This document shows, piece after piece, positions 9,338 to 18,116 of a stretch of DNA of 64,000 nucleotides (position 1 is its first letter; each line of letters starts with the position of its first letter). The DNA is taken from assembly GCA_937958995.1 (NCBI GenBank), contig CALGAP010000023.1, positions 186,001 to 250,000 on the forward strand, written 5' to 3'. The position numbers were made by a program, and so were the translations under genes. The notes beneath the pieces were generated by a model. The model saw only the letters and a list, made by a program, of their open reading frames with translations. It ran no database searches and was not told the DNA's origin. Source of the stretch: an uncultured Chitinophagaceae bacterium (GTDB lineage: Bacteria; Bacteroidota; Bacteroidia; Chitinophagales; Chitinophagaceae).

Positions 9338-10099
9338 ATGGCTGGAGTTTCTAAATCTACTGAAAGACTGGTTAACGTAATAGTTTGCGTTGGCGCTGCG
9401 ATCGTGATCTTTGGCGCGTGGCAAAAAATTACTCACCAGGCGCTTGCTGACTTCTTCCTGACAGCAGGTCTTATAACTGAAGCAGTTATTTTCGTTGTAT
9501 ATGCATTCTTACCTCCTCCCGGATCAGAAATGCACGCTATAGCGGAAGCATTGCCGAAACTGGCAGGCGGTTCTTCTAACTCGTCTGTTGATAAAATGGA
9601 CAAAATGCTGAAGGATGCTGACATCACTCCGGCTAACCTCGCCAAACTGGGTGAAGGTTTCAAAAAGTTAGGAACTACCGTAGAAAATATAGCTGACGTA
9701 TCTGAAGTGATCAAAAGCACATCTGATTACGCAGCAAAGACAAAAGAGGCTGCCAACGCACTGGACCAGGTAAAAAATGCTTACCAGGGCGCTGCAACCA
9801 CTCTTTCACACTTTAACTCCGCCGCTGATAGTACCAAACAATTCCACGAACAGGTACAGGTATTGACTAAGAATTTAGGTTCTCTGAATGCCATTTACGA
9901 ACTGGAATTGCAGGATACCAATAATCACCTGAAGGCTATGAACAGCTTCTATGGCAACCTGGTGCAGGCTTCACAAACCATGCAGGGAAGCGTGGATGAC
10001 GCCAAGAAAGCACACGAGCAGATTGCTAAGCTGGCTAATAACCTGAGCAACCTGAATACCATCTATGGTAACATGCTCAGCGCTATGCAGGGCCGCTAA
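9338..10099 (+). CDS. gldL: gliding motility / type IX secretion motor protein GldL (PorL)
   Basis: 253 residues. Two transmembrane helices near the N-terminus (about residues 11-30 and 36-56) are followed by a long coiled-coil cytoplasmic region with many Asn/Lys/Leu heptads. GldL pentamers surround a GldM dimer in the inner membrane and form the proton-driven rotary motor of type IX secretion and gliding. The conserved charged residue of the second helix is visible as Glu in LITEAVIFVVYAF. It is 132 bases after gldK; that spacer has a TTGATTT/AAATCAA stem but no clear terminator. Confidence 0.95.
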   Translation: MAGVSKSTERLVNVIVCVGAAIVIFGAWQKITHQALADFFLTAGLITEAVIFVVYAFLPPPGSEMHAIAEALPKLAGGSSNSSVDKMDKMLKDADITPANLAKLGEGFKKLGTTVENIADVSEVIKSTSDYAAKTKEAANALDQVKNAYQGAATTLSHFNSAADSTKQFHEQVQVLTKNLGSLNAIYELELQDTNNHLKAMNSFYGNLVQASQTMQGSVDDAKKAHEQIAKLANNLSNLNTIYGNMLSAMQGR

Positions 10100-10176
10100 G
10101 CCAAAAGGTGATTCGATATCCTTACCCCGGAAAAATGTGATGAAAAATTATTTCGTAAAAAGAAAAACCTATATCC

Positions 10177-11790
10177 ATGGCACTACCTAAAGAGCCACGG
10201 CAGAAGATGATTAACATGATGTACCTGGTGCTGACAGCCCTGCTGGCACTCAACGTATCATCTGAAATTCTCAATGCCTTCAAGACGGTTAATAATAGTA
10301 TCAACGCGTCTAACGCGATGATCGATGAGAAAAATAAAGCAACTTTTGCTGCTTTCGACGCAAAGCTGGCCGACGATAAAACGCGCGATAAGGCCGCCTT
10401 CTGGATGCCGAAAGCAAAAAAAGCTGAACAACTTTCTGAAGATCTGTTCAACTACATCGAAACTTTGAAGCACAGGATGAAAGTGGAAGCTCAATTGAAA
10501 AAGAAAGCTCCCGAACCTGGCAGCAAAGACAGTGTTGAACAATTCAATGAAGATAACCTCGATGCAGCAGTGCGCCTGATGGATAAACAAGGCGAAGGTA
10601 AAAAGCTGTACGATGCACTGGCTAAGTATAAACAAGATATGCTGGACATCCTTGATCCGGCTCAGTACGCCGACCAGTCACCTCAACTGCAGGAGGAAAT
10701 CAAAGCCAAGAGAGAAGAATTCGCAAAAACTCTGCCTATTGACCTTTCCGTACCCCCGTCAAAAGCCGGCAATAAAAGAACCGGTGATGTGAAAACGGAT
10801 TGGATTAATAACTACTTCCACATGACTCCAGCCATTGCAGGTCTTACCATTCTGAGCAAATTCCAGAACGACATCAGGAACTCAGAAGCACAAATGGTAG
10901 ATTACCTGTACAAGAAAGTAGGTGATGTGGCTATCGTTTACGACAAGTTCCAGGCCATTGCACAAGCCAACACTTCGTATGCAATGCCTAACGATGATAT
11001 TGAAATTACAGCGGGTGTAGGTGCTTTCAGCGCTGCTGCAAGACCCACCATCTGGGTAAACGGACAACAGGTACCGTTGAACGATGAAGGTGTTGCCGTT
11101 TACAAGACAAAAGCACAGGGTGTTGGTTCGAAGGCCGTTCCTGTAAAGATCGAGTTCTTCAAACCCGATGGCACCAAAGAAGTGGTAGACAGGGTGGTGA
11201 AGTACGAAGTGGGTATCCCCTCAGGTGCTTCTATCTTCCTGGAGAAAATGAACGTGATGTACATCGGCGTTGAAAACCCTGTTACCGTTTCCGGCGGTAG
11301 CGTAGGTAGCGAAAAGGTGAAAGTGAGCTTCTCGCAGGGTTCAATCGTAAAATCAGGTGGCGATAAATATGTCGTGACACCGAACGGCGATCCCGGTCCC
11401 GCCAAGCTCACCGTAAATGCTGATGGTAAGACATACACTTTTGATATTCGCCTGAAGAACCTGCCATTGCCTACAGCTTATGTAGGAACAAGGAAAGGTG
11501 GTGTAGTACCTGCAGCTGAGTTCAAAGTAATGCGTGGTGTAATTGCTAAGTTGGAAGATTCCGAATTCAATTACCCATACAAAGTACTCAGCTATAAAGT
11601 GGGTGCTGTAGGTGGCCCGATTTCGATTTACACCGAAGAAACCAACCAGGGTAATCTCTGGAACGGACAGGCTGCCGCGCTGATCAACAGGGCTGGTCCC
11701 GGAACTACCTTATTCTTCGACCAGATTACTGTAGAAGCTCCTGGTGGTAAGAGAAGGGAAATCGGCGCCATGAAATTTACGCTCAAATAA
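10177..11790 (+). CDS. gldM: gliding motility / type IX secretion motor protein GldM (PorM)
   Basis: 537 residues. The N-terminal cytoplasmic start (ALPKEPRQKMINMMYLVLTALLALNVS) includes the single transmembrane helix that sits inside the GldL ring. The periplasmic part begins with a helical domain and continues with beta-rich domains (roughly residues 225-537) that reach towards the GldK/GldN ring, as in PorM/GldM structures. The family segment VLTALLALNVSSEIL is well kept. Length is normal (about 510-540). It is part of one operon with gldK, gldL and gldN. Confidence 0.95.
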   Translation: MALPKEPRQKMINMMYLVLTALLALNVSSEILNAFKTVNNSINASNAMIDEKNKATFAAFDAKLADDKTRDKAAFWMPKAKKAEQLSEDLFNYIETLKHRMKVEAQLKKKAPEPGSKDSVEQFNEDNLDAAVRLMDKQGEGKKLYDALAKYKQDMLDILDPAQYADQSPQLQEEIKAKREEFAKTLPIDLSVPPSKAGNKRTGDVKTDWINNYFHMTPAIAGLTILSKFQNDIRNSEAQMVDYLYKKVGDVAIVYDKFQAIAQANTSYAMPNDDIEITAGVGAFSAAARPTIWVNGQQVPLNDEGVAVYKTKAQGVGSKAVPVKIEFFKPDGTKEVVDRVVKYEVGIPSGASIFLEKMNVMYIGVENPVTVSGGSVGSEKVKVSFSQGSIVKSGGDKYVVTPNGDPGPAKLTVNADGKTYTFDIRLKNLPLPTAYVGTRKGGVVPAAEFKVMRGVIAKLEDSEFNYPYKVLSYKVGAVGGPISIYTEETNQGNLWNGQAAALINRAGPGTTLFFDQITVEAPGGKRREIGAMKFTLK

Positions 11791-11809
11791 TTCTTTAAAA
11801 TAGGGAACA

Positions 11810-12868
11810 ATGAAGAACCGCATCATCAAATTGTGTTTGTTACTGGCAGTAGTATTCGCCGTGTCAATCGAGTCGGCAGATGCTCAGCAGAAACCAACGC
11901 GGACAACTACCAAGCGGACTACGACCACTAAGAAGACGACTACCAACAAGACGACCACGTCGAGGAATAACAACGCAGAAAACAATGCTGCCGTTGCTGC
12001 TCCTGCCCAGGTAGACACTACTCCGGTGGCCAAGGTAGAACCCAAATTGGATATCCCTCCGATTAAGAAATCGTTGCGTAACGATAATGCTATCGAACGC
12101 CAACTGGTGAAGGACAGGCTGCCGCTGGCATACGAGCACATTCGCGAAGATGATGCCGTTTATATGCACAGGGTATGGAGAGAAATCGACGTGCATGAAA
12201 AAATGAACCTGCCCTTCGTGTATAAGGCAGAAGGTGACCTGGGCAACCAGCGCTTCATCTACATCCTGCTGAACGCTATCAAGCACGACAGCATCACTGC
12301 CTTTGCTGCTTCCGACGACAGGTTTACTACACCTTTGTCATGGCAGGAAATCACCACGAAACTGGTAGGTGAACCCAGAACGCTCCAGGTTCCTGATATG
12401 GTGAAGGACCCCACAGGAGAATTGGGTATTTTGAAGGATACCACTATCGTGGATGAATTCAATCCCGAAAACATAGAGAAATTCTGGATCAAAGAAGACT
12501 GGATCTTCGACAAAGAATCATCCAGGATGCACGTTAGAATTCTCGGTATTGCTCCGCTGAAGACAATCAGAAACGAGGACGGTTCTTTCCGTGACGTTAC
12601 CCCGCTGTTCTGGGTATATTACCCCGACCTGCGCCCGATCTTCGCCAAACACGAAGTGTATAATGGCAGAAACTATGGCGCCAGGATGAGCTGGGAGGAA
12701 TTGTTTGAAAGCCGCATGTTCGCATCGCGTATTATTAAGTCAACTATTAATAATCCGAACGATGAGTTCATCAAGCAATACATTAAAGATCCCATCCTCG
12801 CTCTGCTGGAAGGAGAAAATATCAAAGAGAAAATCTTCAACTACGAGCAGGACCTCTGGTCATACTAA
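11810..12868 (+). CDS. gldN: gliding motility / type IX secretion protein GldN (PorN)
   Basis: 352 residues. A signal peptide ends near residue 25 (ESADAQ), followed by an unusually repetitive Thr/Lys/Arg linker (about residues 28-50, built of TTTK units) and an Asn/Ala-rich spacer. The conserved GldN domain covers about residues 75-352, with YKAEGDLGNQRF and a WIKEDWIFDKESSRM region that is typical for the family. GldN binds GldK in the periplasmic ring. It is the last gene of the operon and is followed by a strong terminator. Confidence 0.93.
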   Translation: MKNRIIKLCLLLAVVFAVSIESADAQQKPTRTTTKRTTTTKKTTTNKTTTSRNNNAENNAAVAAPAQVDTTPVAKVEPKLDIPPIKKSLRNDNAIERQLVKDRLPLAYEHIREDDAVYMHRVWREIDVHEKMNLPFVYKAEGDLGNQRFIYILLNAIKHDSITAFAASDDRFTTPLSWQEITTKLVGEPRTLQVPDMVKDPTGELGILKDTTIVDEFNPENIEKFWIKEDWIFDKESSRMHVRILGIAPLKTIRNEDGSFRDVTPLFWVYYPDLRPIFAKHEVYNGRNYGARMSWEELFESRMFASRIIKSTINNPNDEFIKQYIKDPILALLEGENIKEKIFNYEQDLWSY

Positions 12869-12886
12869 AATTTAGAAACTCAAAAT

Positions 12887-12924
12887 AAAAAATCCGAAGT
12901 CGAAAGATTTCGGATTTTTTTTTT
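12887..12924 (+). terminator. intrinsic terminator of gldKLMN
   Basis: AATCCGAA (12891-12898) pairs with TTCGGATT (12909-12916), the stem is extended by A/T pairs, and a T-run to 12924 follows. The position is 20-55 bases after the gldN stop. Confidence 0.85.
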
Positions 12925-13131
12925 GCCCTCATTTTTAAAAAAACAAGAGGGTATCGTAAAACTACGATACCATACCCGTGAGGGTGATAACAGCTTTGCA
13001 CAACGAATTGAGACTCATTGAATTTAACTTACCTGGAAGCGATAATTTTTTTTAAAATACCCATATTTAGGTATTGTTTTGTGGCTTTGATTCACTATTT
13101 TTACAATGGTTTTTCATAGGATATTGGATTT
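12925..13131. other. intergenic spacer with a hairpin and no supported gene
   Basis: Between the gldN and uvrC terminators I find no credible ORF on either strand. A 9-bp perfect stem (GGTATCGTA / TACGATACC, 12950-12971, loop AAAC) has no T-run, so it is not a terminator. A promoter-like pair on the plus strand (TTG at 13074-13076 and TATTTTTA at 13096-13103) faces the terminator at 13132-13175. Confidence 0.5.
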
Positions 13132-13175
13132 TAAAAACGGGGCTGGATTTCTATCCGGGCCCCTTTTGTTTTTTA
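13132..13175 (-). terminator. bidirectional terminator, most likely for uvrC
   Basis: GGGGC-t-GGAT pairs with ATCC-gg-GCCCC (13139-13163). The stem has A-rich sequence on its left and a T-run on its right, so it can work on both strands. On the minus strand it follows the uvrC stop by about 40 bases. Confidence 0.75.
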
Positions 13176-13212
13176 GACCGTGATCAATTTCTAAACGTTT
13201 ACACTCACGTGC

Positions 13213-15024
13213 TTACACATTTTCTTCGTTAAAATATCGCCACACCAGCTTCGCTTTTGCTGCACCGATACTGTTAGCCAGTTCTTCCTCCCTTAACTCA
13301 CGGATTTTTTTCACGCTGCGATATTCTTTCAGTAACAAATCGATCGTGCTCTTGCCGATTCCTTTTATTTGTTCCAATTCATTCTTGAATGTGCCCTTGC
13401 TGCGCTTTTGCCGGTGAAATGTAATTCCAAAGCGATGCACCTCATCGCGGATTCGGCGCACCAGGCGCAGGCTTTCACTTTGATAAGGCAGCTTTACCGA
13501 TTCTGTATCACCGGGAAAAAATATTTCTTCTTCATTTTTCGCAAGACCCACCACCGTCATTTTTCCATGCAATCCCAGCTCGTCAATGCTTTCCATTGCA
13601 GCACTTAATTGTCCTTTGCCGCCATCGATTATCACCAATTGCGGCAGCGGCTGATTTTCCTCCTGCAATCGCTTATATCTCCTGTACACCACTTCTTTCA
13701 TGGTGGCAAAGTCGTTGATGCCCTGTACCGTCTTCACATTGAAATGGCGGTAGTCTTTTTTGCTGGGCACGCCATTTTTGAAGCAGACCATCGCCGACAC
13801 CGGAAAACTGCCCTGCAAATTGGAGTTGTCGAAGCACTCGATATGCAAAGGCAATTCAGGCAGTTGAAGATCCTGCTGTAACTTCTGTACCGCCGCGACC
13901 GGATTTTTTTCCGAAGCGCTCTCGAGGTTCAGCATTTTCTTTTTGCGAATTTCTTCACGGTAATAATCGATATTCTTCTGCGCCAGGTCGAGTAGTTTTT
14001 TCCGGTCGCCGGCCTTGGGTATGGTTACCGTCACGTTGGGTTCATCGTACTCGATTGGCTCAGGCACTATAATTTCGGAGGAGAGACTGTTGAATGTGCT
14101 GCGCAGTTGTGCAATGGCGAAAGACAGTATTTCATGGGGCGATTCGTCGAGGTGGGTCTCCCATTGCGAAGTATGCGTTTGCACGATGGTGCCGTTTTGC
14201 ACCATCAGGTAAGTCACATAAGCCTGGTTATCTTCTACCATCATCGCAAACACGTCGGCATTGATATGACGGTTGCTTACAATTACCGAGCGTGCCTGGT
14301 ATTGTTCGAGGTGTTCAATTTTTTTGCGTAACTGTTCTGCTTTTTCAAACTCCAGTTTTTCAGCAGCTGCCTTCATCTCTCTTTTGAAGTGCTGGATCAC
14401 CGGGCTGAGATTTCCCTTGAGAATATTTTTCAGCTGCATCAATCCTTCGCGGTAATCGGCTTCTGTCTGCAGATTTTCGCAGGGACCTTTGCAATTGCCG
14501 AGATGGTATTCGAGGCAGACTTTGAATTTTCCTTTTTCAATATTGCTGCGCGTCAGATTCAGTTTGCACGTGCGCAGCTGAATATTTGCCTTCACAAAAT
14601 CAAGCAGCTCGCGCACTTTAGACACCGACGTAAACGGACCAAGGTATTCCGAACCATCATCAATTTTTCGCCGCGTCAGAAACACGCGCGGGAAGGGTTC
14701 ATTTTTAATAACGATATAAGGATAGCTCTTGTCGTCTTTAAGGTTGATATTAAAAATCGGCTGGAATTGTTTGATCAGCGAGTTCTCCAGCAAAAATGCA
14801 TCCTGCTCTGAATCAACAATGGTGAATTCGATGCGCTGGATGCGCTGCACCAGTTCGTATGTCTTATAAGAGCTAAGGTTTTTGTTAAAATACGAACCCA
14901 CTCTTTTGCGCAGGTTTTTTGCCTTGCCCACATACAAAAGAGTGCCCCTGGCATCGTAATATTTGTAGATGCCCGGCTGGTGAGGAATAGTAGACGCGAT
15001 ATGTTGGAATTCTTCGGCGGTCAC
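13213..15024 (-). CDS. uvrC: excinuclease ABC subunit C
   Basis: 603 residues. The order is GIY-YIG nuclease domain (about residues 12-95; PGIYKYYD and LLYVGKAKNLRKRV), UvrB-binding UVR motif (about 205-240), RNase H-like second nuclease domain (about 360-540; ECFDNSNLQG and VIIDGGKGQL), and the C-terminal helix-hairpin-helix region (KGIGKSTIDLLLKEY). UvrC makes both incisions flanking DNA lesions during nucleotide excision repair. The start is GTG at 15024, 15 bases after the stop of the lipoprotein gene, so the two are probably cotranscribed. All catalytic regions look intact. Confidence 0.95.
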   Translation of the reverse strand: MTAEEFQHIASTIPHQPGIYKYYDARGTLLYVGKAKNLRKRVGSYFNKNLSSYKTYELVQRIQRIEFTIVDSEQDAFLLENSLIKQFQPIFNINLKDDKSYPYIVIKNEPFPRVFLTRRKIDDGSEYLGPFTSVSKVRELLDFVKANIQLRTCKLNLTRSNIEKGKFKVCLEYHLGNCKGPCENLQTEADYREGLMQLKNILKGNLSPVIQHFKREMKAAAEKLEFEKAEQLRKKIEHLEQYQARSVIVSNRHINADVFAMMVEDNQAYVTYLMVQNGTIVQTHTSQWETHLDESPHEILSFAIAQLRSTFNSLSSEIIVPEPIEYDEPNVTVTIPKAGDRKKLLDLAQKNIDYYREEIRKKKMLNLESASEKNPVAAVQKLQQDLQLPELPLHIECFDNSNLQGSFPVSAMVCFKNGVPSKKDYRHFNVKTVQGINDFATMKEVVYRRYKRLQEENQPLPQLVIIDGGKGQLSAAMESIDELGLHGKMTVVGLAKNEEEIFFPGDTESVKLPYQSESLRLVRRIRDEVHRFGITFHRQKRSKGTFKNELEQIKGIGKSTIDLLLKEYRSVKKIRELREEELANSIGAAKAKLVWRYFNEENV

Positions 15025-15039
15025 TGGAATAATACACTA

Positions 15040-15660
15040 TTAGTCCCCAAAATGTTGTGGGTCCCAGATCAATTTCTCGTAAGTAGTGATGGGTTGGCCG
15101 TTTTTAGGTTGTTCTATGGTAAGCACATAAAAATACTTGCGCATTTTCCAGGTCAGTTTTTTCTCGACGAAAGTATCGCCCTGGTTAAAGGCAGTTTCCA
15201 TATATATGCGGTCTACGTTATGGGCCGAGGTGCCCGGCTGCACATACACCACCACTTTTTGCAAAACTCCCACTGAGTCTTCGGGTGTATAGATGAAGTT
15301 GATCATTTCGGTGGTTTCGTCCACGAAGGAAGTCTGCTCAAAATTTTCCTGGAAGAAAGCGCTGTCGAGATCCTTCGGGAGAAACTGCTCCGCACGCTTT
15401 TTGAATTCATCCAGCTGGATGTATGCAGAATCTCTTTTATTTCCGCGGGTTAGCTTCTTCAGCAGGCCGCCGGCGTAGGTTTCTACCATCGCAATTTCAT
15501 TGCGGATAAATGCTGCAACGGGCAAATGTGCAGTGGTATCGGCAAAGTTTTCTTTTTGGTTTGTATCGTTGCCTGGCTGGTTGTCTTGTGGTTTTTCAAC
15601 TTTGCCGCCACAGGAACAGAAGGTAGCGGCGAGGAATAAGAACAGCAATAGTTTATTCAT
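15040..15660 (-). CDS. putative lipoprotein of unknown function
   Basis: 206 residues. The signal peptide ends with a lipobox-like FCSC (Cys at about residue 17), followed by a hydrophilic linker and a soluble domain rich in charged residues with no motif I recognise. It probably sits on a membrane facing the periplasm. The gene is immediately upstream of uvrC on the same strand, but nothing in the sequence links it to DNA repair. A weak -7-like TAAATTTAC for this strand lies at 15664-15672, directly before the ATG. Confidence 0.6.
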   Translation of the reverse strand: MNKLLLFLFLAATFCSCGGKVEKPQDNQPGNDTNQKENFADTTAHLPVAAFIRNEIAMVETYAGGLLKKLTRGNKRDSAYIQLDEFKKRAEQFLPKDLDSAFFQENFEQTSFVDETTEMINFIYTPEDSVGVLQKVVVYVQPGTSAHNVDRIYMETAFNQGDTFVEKKLTWKMRKYFYVLTIEQPKNGQPITTYEKLIWDPQHFGD

Positions 15661-15690
15661 CCGGTAAATTTATGCAATTGCAATAAACAT

Positions 15691-15720
15691 AAAAGCTGCT
15701 GATATGGCACAGCAGCTTTT
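15691..15720 (-). terminator. intrinsic terminator of the sigma factor / barrel protein unit
   Basis: AAAAGCTGCTG (15691-15701) pairs perfectly with CAGCAGCTTTT (15710-15720) around an 8-base loop. It lies 19 bases after the stop of the minus-strand barrel protein gene. Confidence 0.75.
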
Positions 15721-15738
15721 ATGCGTTCTGAACTGAAA

Positions 15739-17154
15739 TTAGCGGATAGTCTTGGCTACTCCTATCTTGATGCCGAACTCCATCAGGCGCTCGGTGATAG
15801 GATACTCCTTGATATAACTGGAAAGTAATTGATAACGGAATTGCGGTCCCACCTGCCATTTCAGGTCGCCGGTCTTATAGGCGATGAATGCTTCAACGGC
15901 TGAGTTGAAATTCCATTTTCTCAACAGCGATGGTTCCTGTGTATAATTTTTGAAGTCGGTAGTGATGAGGTATGTATTCCTGTTGAGCAGGTAAGTGGGT
16001 TGAATGGTACCGGCTACACCCAGTTGCAGTTTATCATTTCCGATAAGGCGCCATTCAAGACCTACAGGAATAGAGAATTGGAAATATTGATTCTGCAATT
16101 CCTGCGCAGCATCGCCGCTGAAATTGCGGAGGTTGGTATAGCTGGTAATCGCGTCGCGGCGTCCGCCACTGCTGTTGAGAGCGATGGTGGCTTCTTCCTT
16201 AACATTGGAGCTATACGCCTGTATATCGTAGCGTGAATAGTTGAACTGGAAACCTGCCTTCAGCGCAAATGTTTTGTTGAGCGCATATATGAAATGCGAA
16301 CCCAGTTCCAGGCCCAGGGCCGGCTTATGCCTTACCAGGTTGTCGGGATCGCCTTCGATGGTGCGTGCCAATGGAATATTTTTTTCATCGCTATAAGCAC
16401 GGCCAAAGTTGCTGCTGCCGAGCTTGCGATAGTTCATAGTAGGCGAGAAAGAAAGTTGCCAGCTGAGTCGCTGTGGTTTTTGCACCGGCAATTGATAGAT
16501 GGCTTGTTCCTGCAGCCAGTTGATCGCCTTGCTGTCTTCGAGCCGCTCTTCCAACATTGGTTTTTCGAAAGAAACCAGCTTGCCGGCATCTTCTGCAGAT
16601 GCTGTTACCTGCGGGGCTTTTTCAATGTTAGAAACCCGGGTAATCTTGTCAGCTGCCGCAGCGCTTACCAACTCTTCTTTCGGCCGGCCTGTTCTGAGAT
16701 CGATCACACGTGCTTCATAAGTTACCGGTGCCACTTCCAATGCTTCTTCATCCGGTGCCGCTTCTGTATTCAAAACTGTAATGTCTGGTGTATGAACTTC
16801 GGTTACCCCTGCCATTTGTCTGGGCGGTACCGGACCTTTGGCCGGTTGTTCTTTACCGGTATTAACAAACGGTATAACAACAGCTTGTTTTTCCTCTTGT
16901 GGCGTAACAGCAGTTTGTGAATCGGGAACTTTTGTATCGGCGACCGGATTGCGTGAAGGCGCAATCATTTCAGATATGGTATAGTAAGTAAGACCGCCCA
17001 GGAAAACTGCGAAGCCGAGCCAATACCATTTTCTGCGGGGATGCATGGAGCGATGAATACCTTTCCAAACCTTGTCGGAAGGGTACATTTTATATTGGTC
17101 AGCTTTTTGCTTTAATAACTGTTCAATATCCTCATTGTAAAAATCTCGCTCCAT
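15739..17154 (-). CDS. membrane-anchored protein with C-terminal beta-barrel-like domain, sigma factor partner
   Basis: 471 residues with an unusual layout. Residues 1-42 are a charged, probably cytosolic segment containing the pattern YPSDKVWKGIHRSM. Residues 43-61 form one hydrophobic helix (WYWLGFAVFLGGLTYYTI) preceded by RRK, which favours an N-in orientation. Residues 62-228 are a Pro/Ala/Glu-rich linker. Residues 229-471 consist of alternating amphipathic strands (LSWQLSFSPTMNY, FALKAGFQFNYSRY, LKWQVGPQFRYQLL) that look like an OmpA/PorT-type 8-strand barrel. It follows an ECF sigma factor gene by 96 bases. I infer an anti-sigma-like or sensor role; its topology is discussed in the findings. 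I know no assigned function. Confidence 0.6.
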   Translation of the reverse strand: MERDFYNEDIEQLLKQKADQYKMYPSDKVWKGIHRSMHPRRKWYWLGFAVFLGGLTYYTISEMIAPSRNPVADTKVPDSQTAVTPQEEKQAVVIPFVNTGKEQPAKGPVPPRQMAGVTEVHTPDITVLNTEAAPDEEALEVAPVTYEARVIDLRTGRPKEELVSAAAADKITRVSNIEKAPQVTASAEDAGKLVSFEKPMLEERLEDSKAINWLQEQAIYQLPVQKPQRLSWQLSFSPTMNYRKLGSSNFGRAYSDEKNIPLARTIEGDPDNLVRHKPALGLELGSHFIYALNKTFALKAGFQFNYSRYDIQAYSSNVKEEATIALNSSGGRRDAITSYTNLRNFSGDAAQELQNQYFQFSIPVGLEWRLIGNDKLQLGVAGTIQPTYLLNRNTYLITTDFKNYTQEPSLLRKWNFNSAVEAFIAYKTGDLKWQVGPQFRYQLLSSYIKEYPITERLMEFGIKIGVAKTIR

Positions 17155-17250
17155 GTTACATGAGTTTGTACGGGTTATTAAGTTTTCTTAGGGTTAATTT
17201 CCTGTTCTGTAAACTGTAAATGGTGATTGACACTGTAAAGACAGCATTCA

Positions 17251-17832
17251 CTACTGACCCGCTGCAAGCCCCAGCCAATTGATTTTTTCTTTTGGCCTCT
17301 GGATAATTTTCTTTTTGACAAGGATATCTTCCAGCATTTGTTTTGCCCTGGTATACTGTGAGCGGCTGGTGCTTTCCTCGATGTCGAGCATTTCAGCTAT
17401 CTCTTTATGAGAGTAGCCTTCAATGGCATACAGGTTAAGCACAGTCCGGTATCCTATCGGCAACAGGCGGATACATTCTACTACCTGCTTGGCCTGCACT
17501 ATAGATGGTACTGACTCCTCACGAATCTGGATAGTGGTAGCATGAATGATATCAACGCTTTCGTTGAACTTCTTATTTTTCTTGAGATGGTTGATACAGG
17601 TATGTACCATGATTCGCCGTATCCAACCCTCAAAAGCACCCTTGTTCTGAAAGGTGTGAATCTGGGAAAACACTTTAATAAAACCCTCTTGCAGCATGTC
17701 TTCCGCGTCTTCCCGGTTGTGGGCAAACCTGTAACACACCGATAGCATTTTTGGACTGAAGCGGTTGTATAATTCCCGCTGGGCAGTCGCATCATTGTGT
17801 AAACAGCCTTGTAAAATGGCTTCTTCGGTCAT
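17251..17832 (-). CDS. ECF-type RNA polymerase sigma factor
   Basis: 193 residues from ATG 17832 (the frame extends to a TTG at 17865). Sigma region 2 is at about residues 12-80 (YNRFSPKMLSVCYRF, NREDAEDMLQEGFIKVF, FEGWIRRIMVHTCIN). Region 4 is at about 115-170 (LPIGYRTVLNLYAIEGYSH with the helix-turn-helix KEIAEMLDIEESTSRSQ). Region 3 is absent, as expected for group 4 sigma factors. It is upstream of the barrel protein on the same strand, the usual position for a sigma/regulator pair. Upstream on the minus strand there is AAATTTTG (17863-17870), one mismatch from a -7 element. Confidence 0.9.
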   Translation of the reverse strand: MTEEAILQGCLHNDATAQRELYNRFSPKMLSVCYRFAHNREDAEDMLQEGFIKVFSQIHTFQNKGAFEGWIRRIMVHTCINHLKKNKKFNESVDIIHATTIQIREESVPSIVQAKQVVECIRLLPIGYRTVLNLYAIEGYSHKEIAEMLDIEESTSRSQYTRAKQMLEDILVKKKIIQRPKEKINWLGLAAGQ

Positions 17833-18024
17833 ATTAACCGTTTGGTTGCCCTGTAATTTAGACAAAATTTGCTTTCAATAGCTGCGTTACAAACAAAAAA
17901 AGCCGCCCCTTTTGTGCTGCAAAATAGACGTATTGCGGAACCACGGATACAGTCGGCCTTATTACCTCGACGAAGCAATTCACCTGTTGGTCAAAACCAT
18001 TACCTCCTTTAGCCGGTTATTTAT

Positions 18025-18055
18025 TTGAAAATCAATCCTTTCAGGTTCGTTTTGC
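18025..18055 (+). promoter_or_regulatory. probable promoter of the cytochrome oxidase genes
   Basis: TTG at 18025-18027 and TCGTTTTGC at 18047-18055 (one mismatch to TAnnTTTGC) are 19 bases apart, giving a leader of about 55 bases before the GTG of subunit I. The remaining bases 17866-18024 hold no gene that I can support. Confidence 0.4.
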
Positions 18056-18116
18056 CAGTATTCCGGGACCGACTGAGCCCCAATGGTTTGGTATTTGCTG
18101 CCTGCTATGATAAACG

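Noticed and set aside
12950..12971. Nine-base-pair hairpin after the gldN terminator as a second terminator
   Set aside because: No T-run follows on either strand; it is recorded only as a structure in the spacer.
13074..13175. Possible small RNA with a promoter-like pair (13074-13103) and a terminator (13132-13175)
   Set aside because: The hairpin has T-rich flanks on both sides and is well placed to terminate uvrC on the minus strand, and the -7-like element lacks the final G. A separate RNA is not needed to explain it.
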